From the NCBI GenBank assembly GCA_034766995.1, contig CM068315.1, forward strand, positions 4,325,236 through 4,389,235: DNA of 64,000 nucleotides, in the 5' to 3' direction. The position numbers were made by a program, and so were the translations under genes. The stretch's first letter is position 1. The number at the start of each line of letters is the position of its first letter. Origin of the DNA: Acanthacorydalis orientalis. Its lineage: Eukaryota > Arthropoda > Insecta > Megaloptera > Corydalidae. Shown here in pieces: positions 54,060 through 64,000 of the stretch. Below the pieces are notes generated by a model. That model searched no databases. It worked only from the letters and a program-made list of their open reading frames with translations, and was not told the DNA's origin.

Positions 54060-54575
54060 AGATGACGGTCTCTCCACTAGAGATGAATCTGCCTACTGAA
54101 ATTTAAAATTGGATTCTTCCCACTGATACTGCTGATCCTGCTCACTTAACACTAGGCTAATAAGCGAAAGAACACATAGAAGCGAACACAACGACAATTA
54201 TCTTAGCCAGATGATGGTCTCTCCACCAGCGATGACTGAGGCTACTGAAATACAAAATGGGATTCTTCTCAGCGTTACTGCTGCTCCTGCTGACTTAACA
54301 CTAGGCTGACAAGCGAAAAAAACACACAGAAGCGAACACAAACGGACAATTAACTAACACAGACGATTGTCTCACTGGCAGAGATGAGTTTGGCTGCTGA
54401 AAATTAAAATTGAACTCCAACCACTGTCACTGCTGCTCCCGTTTAATTAACACTAGGATAAAGAGCGAGAAAAACACACAGAAGCGAACACAACAGACAA
54501 TTAACTAAGAGAGACGAGTGTCTCTCCATCAGCAATGGATCCGCCTGCTGAAATTTAAAATGTAATTTTTAAGTA
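54060..54575. repeat. 152-bp sub-repeat array, fourth instance
   Basis: Same boxes as the array at 39,480 and the same closing junction (aagtaataaaataatgaaag). Confidence 0.85.
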
Positions 54576-55317
54576 ATAAAATAATGAAAGACATACTTTG
54601 TTCCTGCACAAACCATTCGATCGTGTCTTGTACGACGAGACGGGTAATTGGTTCAGTGTTTCAGTTCCAGTTCAAGGCAAGCATTGTGTCCTAAAATTAA
54701 GCAATTATATAAATGACAGATTTTTGTATTTATATAGATACACAATGTAAATCGTTACCTGAGTTCTCAATGTGTTTGAGTTAAGAATCTGTCGATTCCG
54801 ATAGAAAAAACATCAATATGCGAGATTCACATCACTCCGCGAATTTAATCAAAACTTAATCGAACCGTTTATGACGAACCGAAAATCGAAAATCGATTTT
54901 ATAACGCCCGAATGTAAGATGATTTTTCGAATGTTAACAACCTTCACGCGGTCGTAATTTAATTCAAAAAAGAACCTTATTTACACACAGTCAGTGACTA
55001 TGAATATCGAAAACAACAGTTCTCGATCTCAACTCGATTGGTTCACCGTTTTGATTAAATTTAAATGAGACGGACAAACTGATTCGTTGCACAAACTGAT
55101 AGAATTCGAACTGAATAAATATAAATATAAAAATATATAAAGGAACTGTACGACGCATACGCAAAATCGGGAGAGATCTAATCAAACTGATTATGCATCA
55201 AAGGAGGAACACTGACATGCAAGGATCCAAAACGCGTCATCACTTGTATTGGACGCTCAACATGTGAATCCCATTATGATACACACTCGTTCGATTTGCC
55301 CTATCTGTTCATATAAA

Positions 55318-55347
55318 GGGTAATCGTGCAACTTTGCACCATTACTC
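55318..55347. repeat. 30-nt palindrome of the 2.6-kb unit, copy 5
   Basis: Arms gggtaatcgtgcaa and ttgcaccattactc; two mismatches. Confidence 0.8.
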
Positions 55348-55800
55348 ATTCTTCAATCATCGGCGAAGGGTGAGAGGGGACTTGAATAAAAATCATTAAA
55401 ATAGAAATTAAAAAAAGTAATTATAAAGGCAATCTAATATTTACAATTAAATAAAAAAATCAACAATTAAAAGAAAACAATCAATGAAAAAGCAATTAAT
55501 ATTGAATAAAAAAAATACTTAAAACGTGAAAACTTAATTTAATTGAACAAAGAGCCACGTTGAGTAACAAGAAATCTATTAGGGGTAACGTGACAGGAAT
55601 CGAGATAGGAAGCTGAAATTCATAAAGAAATTAAATACACATTTTCTACGGTGCTAGCCGCACTTAACCCAACGACAAGCCACCGCCTGACACTACACCT
55701 GCTACAAGGTGAAACGACATACACAACCCGTGAAGCGGATTTATATATGCGTGCCTGATCTATTCTGCACGACGTGCAGCCATCCCTAACGCTGAAAGTC

Positions 55801-56050
55801 ATGTGTAGAAAAGTCGAGGAGTCGAGGTTTCAACTTCGCTTCACAGCAATTCATCCACCGCGAAAGCTCCCAATGTATCGATCGCACAATTGACAATCAA
55901 TCAGCATAACATCTCATACGCTGACGACGTTCAATTCGCAATCGATCTAATCTGTGTGTCATACATTAACAAATATGCAAGATGTGATATCGTCTTATGG
56001 ATTCTTTCCTATTTTACGTTTGAACCGGATTTCAATTACGTTCTGATATA
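55801..56050 (+). pseudogene. Possible reverse-transcriptase fragment, type B unit (copy 3)
   Basis: YADD at 55,917. It combines the TAG-containing upstream part of type A (gtgtagaaaagtcgag) with the type B downstream part, consistent with a recombinant unit. Confidence 0.38.
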
Positions 56051-56739
56051 AAATCAAATCATCATGAAACGATATCCAGCCTAAAACTAAACCCTATTCT
56101 CCTACAAAAAGGGGGAAATACGATGGATTTTGCGTTCGTGTACAGTTCAAACTTATAAAAACCTGTTTATTAATTATCCTTTTGTGTATTCCCATTTCGA
56201 TCTATATTATCCGCATATCAGGAGGCCAACTTCTGGCGATATATCATTCCAGGCGACACTTTCACGAATGAATCTTGTATCACTCTCACAATCACACAAT
56301 TATATTTGCACATTAACATTACTCACTGAAATCACTTTAATCTACTAATTATTTTTAACTTTCGAATCTAATAATTAATAATACTCAAAGAAAAAAACAC
56401 TTTAAAAAACACTGCTGTAAGAAAGCTTTTATAAATGATGAATGAATTTTGTATTTTGTATGAAGTAGATGTGTGTGTGTGTGTTCATGTAGTATATTGT
56501 GTAGTGTAATATGTTTATAATGAAATGAAAATGATGAACATCTCCCTCACTTTTCACTGATCATATAGTAATTGTCAGCTACTTCCTGAGACGTCCAAGA
56601 TGGAAGAGGACCATTCAGGCCAAAGAGAAATTTGGATGCAATTTAACCTCATACCCAGGAGGAAATGTGTGTATCGTCTGCATTGGCATCATCTCCGATG
56701 TAAGAAGCTGAAGGATTGAATTGACAATGGGATGTATGT

Positions 56740-57128
56740 ATCCCACTGTTACTGCTGATCTCGCTGACTTAACGCTAGGCTAATAAGCGAAAAAAACACA
56801 CAGAAGCGCACACAACGGACAATTAAACTAAGACAGACGATTGTCTCTCTGCCAGAGATGAGTCTCGATGCTGAAATTTAAAACGGGATTCTTCCTAGCG
56901 TTACTGCTGCTCCTGCTGACTTAACACTCGGCTGACAAGCGAAAAAAACACACAGAAGCGAACACAACAGACAATTAACTAAGACAGACGTTTTTCTCTC
57001 CACCAGCGACGGATCTGCATGCTGAAAATGAAAATTGTTTTCCCCCACTGTTACTGCTGATCCCGTTGACTTAACACTAGGCTAATAAGCGAAAAAAACA
57101 CACAGAAGCGAACAAAACGGACAATTAA
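56740..57128. repeat. 152-bp sub-repeat array, fifth instance (shortened)
   Basis: Ends in acaattaatgtgtgtatgtg exactly as at 45,140, so the two block boundaries share one ancestral junction. Confidence 0.8.
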
Positions 57129-57883
57129 TGTGTGTATGTGTGTGTGTGTATTTGTGTGTGTGTATTGTCTGCATTGGCCATACACAAAATAATTGATTGA
57201 AATATATCAATGTATTAAATCTAAATAGATATTTATGCTTTTAACAACAAATCGTGCACATGCTGTGACTTAATTTTTAAACATATTGTTTAACCACCGA
57301 AATTTTAATAGTTCCGCCGAACGAAAAACAATTTAATTGAATATTTTGTCTATGTTGCCACTTCTACACCACGTTGAGGTTGCAGACATGTAGAAGACCT
57401 AACGTGTCGATTCGAAAATCAACGCTAAACTAAGCCCTCAATATCAAATATTTTAAACAAAAAAAAAATCAAATTTGTACATGTTTTCAGAAAAGCCTAT
57501 TCTAGCTATCTTATCGACTAAAATTACTTTATATCCTTACAATTACTTTGAACTTGCATAATATCCACGCACGTATCTTATTCATAAATCAATGAACTTC
57601 GTCGATGGATCAACATCTATAAAATCAATACAATTTCAAAATGCAAGTTCAATGTTCTTCAATAAAATTTACCTTAAAATATACAGCATAATTGTTCACC
57701 TGAAAAGAGTTTATGGCAATTTAGGTAATTTATACGTACATGTATATATATATATAATTATGTACATGTACAATATTTTTTTTAATGTGTGTGTGTGTGT
57801 GTGATTTTATCGTTTCTCCCAAATAAATATATACGGTAACAAATCTGAAAGAAATGTAAATGTTATAATATATGAACATACGT

Positions 57884-57940
<57 letters not shown>

Positions 57941-60260
57941 GATGGGAAGTAGTGGATGTTTGTATCCTTAATAGTTTGTTTTTATATTTATATTCATAAA
58001 TCGAAAGTTGAAAAATACTTTCTCTAATATATTTTTTCCATAATTGATATTTTAATCTATACGTTCAGATATTAGTTTATATATACTTCAGATATTTCGT
58101 TTCAAATAATAATATTCAATAATAGTTAAATTAATTACAGCCAGTTATTTAAATTACTGAAAGGAAAGAGAGGTAATAGATAAGAGCTAGAAACAGACAA
58201 TAATAATTAAAAAATATAAACTCACACACACACACACACAATCTGTAAAAAAAACTGTATAATTATATAATCTGAAAAATTAATTATTATTATTATTATG
58301 TTTCTGGCTGTCCATTTTGAATTAATGTATACAATAAAGATTGAAAAATCCTTTTCTTTATATATGTATATACCATAAGTGATATTATTTATTTGTGAAT
58401 TCAATTTTTGTTTGATATATTATCTTCATAAAATATTTCTGTTCAAATAATTAAACTCGGCAATAAATTAATGACATGCTGTTATTTAAATCACTGAAAG
58501 GAAAGAGAGATAATAGTTAATAGCTGAAAACATATAAAAATGATTAAAAAATATATACTAGCACACACACACGCAATCTGTAAAAAAAACTGTATTATTA
58601 TATAATCTGAAAAATTAATTAATATTATTATGTTTCTGGATATCCATTTTGAATTAATGTCTATAATAAAGATTTGAAAAATCCTTTTCTTTTTACATAT
58701 ATTCCATATGTGACATTATAATTTGTGAATTCAATTTTATTTTGATATCTTTTCTTCGTATAATACTTTTGTTCCAAAAATAAAATTTAACTATAAATTA
58801 AATACAGCCTGTTTTTTTAAGTCACTGAAAGAAAGAGACATATTAGTTAACAGCTGAAAACAAATAAAAATGATCAAAAAATATAAACTCGCACACCCAC
58901 ACATACAATCTGTAAAAAAACTGTATTATTATATAATCTGGAAAAATAATTATTATTATTATTATGTTTCTGGATATCCATTTTGAATTAATGTCTATAA
59001 TAAAGATTTGAAAAATCCTTTTCTTTTTAGATATATTCCATATATGACATTATAATTTGTGAATTCAATTTTATTTTGATAGCTTATCTTCGTATAATAC
59101 TTCTATTTAAATAATAATATTCAACAATAAATTAATTACATGCTGTTATTTAAATCACTGAAAGGAAAGAGTGATAATAGTTAATAGCTGAAAACATATA
59201 AAAATGATTAGAAAATATAAACTCGCACACACACAATCTGTAAAAAACTGTATTATTATATAAACTGAAAAATTAATTATTATTATTATTTTTCTGGATA
59301 TCCATTTTGAATTAATTTTCATAATAAAGAATTGAAAAAGCCTTTCCTTTATAGAAATATTTCAAATGTGATATTAGTATATGTAAACTCAATTTTTATT
59401 TGATATCTTATCTTAGTAAGATACTTCTATTCAAATAATAAAATTCAACAATAAAATAATTACAGTCTGTTTTTTAAATCACTGAAAGGAAAGAGACATA
59501 TTAGTTAATAGCTAAAAACAAATAAAAATGATTAAAAAATATAAACTCGCACACACACACACACAATCTGTAAAAAAACTGTATTATTATATAATCTGAA
59601 AAATTAATTATTGTTATTATGTTTCTGGATATACATTTTGAATTAATGTTTATAATAAAGATTTGAAAAATCGTTTTCTTTTTAGATATATTCCATATGT
59701 GACATTATTATTTGTTAATTCAATTTTATTTTGATATCTTATTTTCGTATAATACTTCTATTCAAATAATTATATTCAACAATAAATTAATTACATGCGG
59801 TTATTTAAATCACTGAAAGAAAAGAGGGATAATAGTTAATAGCTGAAAACATATAAAAATGATTAGAAAATATAAACTCGCACACACACACACACACAAT
59901 CTGTAATGAAACTGTATTATTATATAATCTGAAATATTAATTATTATTATTATCTTTCTGGATATCCATTTTGAATTAATTAACATAATAAAGAATTGAA
60001 AAATCCTTCTTTTTATAGAAATATTTCAGATGTGATAGTACATGTAAAATCAATTTTTATTTGATATTTCGTACTTCTATTCAAGAAATAAAATTTAACT
60101 ATAAATTAATTACATCCTGTTTTTTTAAAAATCACTGAAAGGAAAGAAAATTAATAGTTAATTGCTGGAAACAAATAAAAATGATTAAAAAATATAAACA
60201 GCAACACACACACACAATCTGTAAAGAAACTGTATTATTATATAATCTGAAAAATTAATA

Positions 60261-60322
<62 letters not shown>

Positions 60323-60912
60323 GTATATATATGTATGTATATATAAATATGACTAAGAAGTAATCTGAAAAAAATAATGATTAGTATTTTACATAAAGCT
60401 GAAAAAAATTGATGTTATACATAATTAAATATTTCCCATCACGATGATTTTCATTTCATTTTTCAAATTTATAATTTTTTGTTCCAAAATTGAACAATAC
60501 ACTTTCAATGACGTGTTGAGAGACTGTGAATTCCTTTATTATTTTAGTACATTTTTATATATTTTAATTAATTAATGCACTTTAGTAACCTATTTATATT
60601 TTATTTTAGTAACATATTTATATTCTTGCATTATTTACTTCACGTTTTAAAATTTTTACATTTTTAACCGCTGTAAATACAAGTTAATTTTATTATTACT
60701 AAATCTGTCTCGGCTCTTTCCCTGTTTCTCTCTCTCTCTCACACACACACACACATAAAATTCTAATAATTTTATAACCTGAAAAAAATAATTAATTAGT
60801 TATGCTGAAAAATAAACAGGTATTAATTATTAATATACATAAATAAGTTATATATACATATATAGGATGGCCATCCCTACACGAATCACACATACACAAA
60901 TATATTAAATAA

Positions 60913-60956
<44 letters not shown>

Positions 60957-63900
60957 TATAATTGTTACAATTTATACTTATTTAATTCTCCTCCCATTGA
61001 ATTTTTGCATAGTGAATATTTTATATTCATGTATTATTGTATTATGTAATATTTATGTATTATTTTCACTTTTGACAGTAGTCTCAAATGAGAGTCGTGA
61101 TTATATGTATGAAATTGTTTTGTATGTATCTATTTTTTCTGAAAAAATGTTTACTGAATGTAAATATCCATTTATTATTTTATAAGTTCATAAAAATGAA
61201 GTCGTTACCATATCTGTCTATTGTAATTTCTGTCGCTTTCCAATTGTATATCCATAATTGTCTATTTCAAAAGCTGTGTATTTTAATTTCCAAATTCAAA
61301 AAACATTTTTTAACAATTGTTTTCAGCAATTGTTACTTTGGTCATTTAAGTAATTAAGTAATTATTTAATGAAACGAATCTTCATGCAATTCGACCTCTG
61401 AAAATTCCAATAAACGAACTGATTGCTGATAAGTGTCTTAATTAATTAAAACATTAATCCGAATTACCTAATTAAAAATTAATCAACAGGGTGAATCCAT
61501 TCTATTTTGGTAAATATTTAGAGAAAAACAATCGAGAGTACACCATTCACACTTCGATATGGTATCAATTATTGCATGAAAGAGAAAAATTAATCATTCT
61601 GTAATGTATGTCGGTATGTAAAATATATATATGCTATGTATGTGTCAGTATAAGTAGTAAGAATAAGTATATTATATTATGTACTATATTGTATTGTAAA
61701 TTATATTTACAATATTAACTCACGAACACGTATTTCACTTTTTGTAGACGACGTCGGTTCAAGACTTGAAAATAAGGAGTGATACATTCGAACGAATCGA
61801 TCAATAAACATTTATAATAAAAAAAAACAATAGATCATACAGAAATATTTATGTTAAATATAATCTCAAATTCATTTTATTTAATGTGTACTTCTGAAAT
61901 GAGAAGGAGCAGAGTTAACGAACAATTTAACGAATAGTGTTTATTAATCGATTTAAAAAACAAGTCATGATTATTTTCACTGCAATCTCTGTAACTAACA
62001 AAAATCTTATTATTGTTGTGTGTGTGTGTACGTGTGTGTGTGCGTGTGTGTGTGTGGTTGTATCTTTGTACTTTTATGAAGTTATGTATAAATGAAAACT
62101 TGTACTGTAGAAGAGTGAATATGTGTATTTATTTGTATGTTTTTATATATGTTTGTGTCAAATGTAATAAAGTAGGTGGTAAAAAATGTCTTAATACTAT
62201 AGTTTCATCATATTATTTATACTATTTACCATACAGACCACGGAGATAGAACTACTTGAATCGTTTTGAACTCAAACAAATCGATCAATAAAATCAGTGA
62301 GCAGACACGTTTATTTAAATTGTATTTAGCCTCTAAATGTAGATTTGAGAAATGCTTGAAACATTCCAGAATATTGGTGATATTTAGAAAAAAAAATTAC
62401 ACTAATTAATTGGTACAGAAACACCGATATATATATATATATACATTTGTACACGAGTAAAATTATTATTCAATTTTAATGAAGATGAATTATATCGAAT
62501 ATTACTTTTATTGATCGATTAGAAGGAGATCGGGCAGCTGTAAAATACATAGCGAAAACTGAAACATACAAATACAGATTGCACGCGAAAAATAGCGAAG
62601 ACAAACGGATTGTATGTGCAATGAACTTTACACTCACATCGAAAGATTCTATAATTTATAAATAATCTTATTAAGAAACAATTTGAGACATGATTGAAGT
62701 TTCATTAACCACGAGTTCATTCCGAATCAATTCCGTTTGTTTATTTTAACAAATATTCAAGAGAACTTATATTATTTGTATATCATTTGTAAATAATGTC
62801 GCAAACCAATTCATACCTTTGCGGAATCCAAAAGATCATCGATTGACATTGATACGAAGATGAAATCCATCAATAAATATTTTAAAATATAACCATTAGT
62901 AAAATGTAAAATGAATTAGAACGACGGTGCATTCAAAATTTAAGTTATTTTAATGACAATGACAGAATTGAGAAACGACTATTGATATAAATATTGAATT
63001 AGTATTAAAGAAATGGAATAGTTAATAACAAAGGACATTTAGAGCCCTGACATAGTTTTTCATTGTGAAAATACGTATTTATTGATGGATTTATAAACCA
63101 ATAATTGAAGATAACTTCTCGATGTCTGAAATAAACGGGTGTTGATTATTTGTGAATTGAAGTAAATGTTGAAGTCAGTTGATGTAGATGTGTGTGTGTA
63201 TGTGCATATAAGTGTGTGCGAAATATGCTCGTGATGTGTATGGACGCAGTTTATCCTCATACCCGGGAGGACCTTTTTATTTAAACCATTTACCATTAAC
63301 TTTATATGCAAGACGATAGAAAAAATTGATAAATCGTGTGTCAAAATGTAATAGTATTTCATGGAAGTGGAATATATTATTATGATGTTCGAAATTAAGA
63401 AAGTGATGGAAAATTCACATCATGAAGCAATAGACGGATGCTAATAAAAATCTCGGTTACAGTGAAATAACAAGTAATTATTTTTTCAATTGACATTCTC
63501 TGATAAGATAAAATTTGATAGCATACTAACGGAGAAAAATTAAGAAAGAATTTATTGAAATCTGATATTGACGACGATTATATTCGTTCGATCTCGATTT
63601 AAAAATAGAAAAATATAATGGACGCTTGTGAGCGCCCGCCATAGAAATGTAAGTGTCAATATCGATACATAAATTCGTACGCCAGTGTTAATTTAACTAC
63701 AAAGAATACTTTTAAATATTTTAGTCGCGATGCATGAATACACGAATACAAAAGTACTTTTTCTAACGTTAAGAAGAGTTAGAAATGTGTAATCAAAAGA
63801 TACTAATTATTTAAGGATGTCTATGCATGTGCCTGTGTTTGTGGGTGCACTCTCAACACAACGATATTGTGTTCGAAAAATGCGTTCGATTATCAAATCG

Positions 63901-63970
63901 AGAGTAATCAATTTATGAGCAGAGGTCGATTGGAGAATACATTTAGTCGTTCCCGAGGTACTGATTCATT
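57120..63970. repeat. Macrosatellite block, copy 3
   Basis: Same layout as 45,140-52,020: microsatellites at 57,735-57,945, 335-bp array 57,990-60,260, (TA)n at 60,266-60,310, terminator segment to 60,910, (TA)n at 60,917-60,950, then the block's own sequence. Differences from copy 2 are scattered point changes, microsatellite lengths and small indels. Confidence 0.9.
57990..60260 (+). repeat. 335-bp monomer array, copy 3
   Basis: Anchors at 58,306, 58,638, 58,972, 59,296, 59,627 and 59,960 (spacings 332, 334, 324, 331 and 333). The number of monomers equals that of the array at 46,020, but some internal monomers look like hybrids of differently placed monomers of that array (for example the one at 58,638), suggesting exchange inside the array. 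Confidence 0.9.
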
Positions 63971-64000
63971 AGAATAATGAAAAAATGTATAAAATACATA
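63971..64000. repeat. Start of a sixth 2.6-kb unit, cut by the window edge
   Basis: The string agaataatgaaaaaatgtat and the following aaaatacata correspond to the start of the unit at 52,020 (agtaataaaaaaatatataa, aaatacatac). Position after a block predicts a type A unit, so the array continues to the right. Confidence 0.6.

Larger units (their letters stand above)
52020..54575. repeat. 2.6-kb macrosatellite unit, type A, copy 2
   Basis: Shares the type A version of the reverse-transcriptase-like segment with 37,340-39,985 and likewise directly follows a 7-kb block. Its first 900 bp are more diverged than those of the other units (cattattaaaatcaaaaaaa near 52,400). The palindrome is at 52,764-52,793. 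Confidence 0.83.
54576..57120. repeat. 2.6-kb macrosatellite unit, type B, copy 3
   Basis: Near-identical to the unit at 39,986 in its first third and to the unit at 42,611 in its last third, suggesting that it is the product of exchange between units. The palindrome is at 55,318-55,347. It is followed by the (GT)n edge at 57,128-57,165 and block copy 3. Confidence 0.85.

Overview
The window looks like AT-rich, repeat-dominated nuclear DNA of an animal, most likely an arthropod. The pointers are long (TA)n and (CA)n microsatellites about every 1 kb, several decayed mariner-family transposases, a piggyBac-like fragment and tails of RTE-like non-LTR retrotransposons. Nothing resembles a bacterial or organellar layout, and the species cannot be named from this sequence. 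I find no intact protein-coding gene, tRNA or rRNA. Most long open frames are (TA)n read as Tyr-Ile or (GA)n read as Arg-Glu.

Left part (1 to about 26,500): gene-poor DNA with degenerate transposons. In order: an internally deleted mariner relic (371-690, minus), GC-richer islands (about 3,385-3,870 and 6,590-6,870) with a doubtful open frame beside the second (6,994-7,434), a possible retroelement 3' end (9,520-9,935), a mariner C-terminal relic (10,830-11,025, plus), a second copy of the deleted mariner (13,283-13,690, minus), a piggyBac-like N-terminal fragment (15,434-15,872, plus), a DDE transposase relic (18,780-19,440, minus) beside repeated possible element ends (18,150-18,760), an RTE-like tail (20,560-21,000, minus), a mariner relic with many recognisable motifs (22,130-22,900, plus), and a mosaic of RTE-like and transposase pieces (24,680-25,465).

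Right part (about 26,505 to 64,000): a layered satellite region. First comes a 172-bp satellite with seven monomers. Then two kinds of large block alternate. One is a block of about 7 kb (older, longer copy at 27,690-37,340; later copies at 45,140-52,020 and 57,120-63,970) that carries its own array of 335-bp monomers. The other is a 2.6-kb unit (37,340-45,140, three copies; 52,020-57,120, two copies; a sixth starts at the right edge). The order is block-A-B-B-block-A-B-block-A, with a higher-order period close to 11.96 kb. The region continues beyond the window.

The 2.6-kb unit holds a possible reverse-transcriptase fragment with a YADD motif, a 30-nt near-perfect palindrome and a 152-bp internal sub-repeat. 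The satellite may therefore have grown from retrotransposon debris. This higher-order macrosatellite is the most interesting structure here. Identities were judged by eye without alignment software, so block boundaries are approximate (tens of bases).
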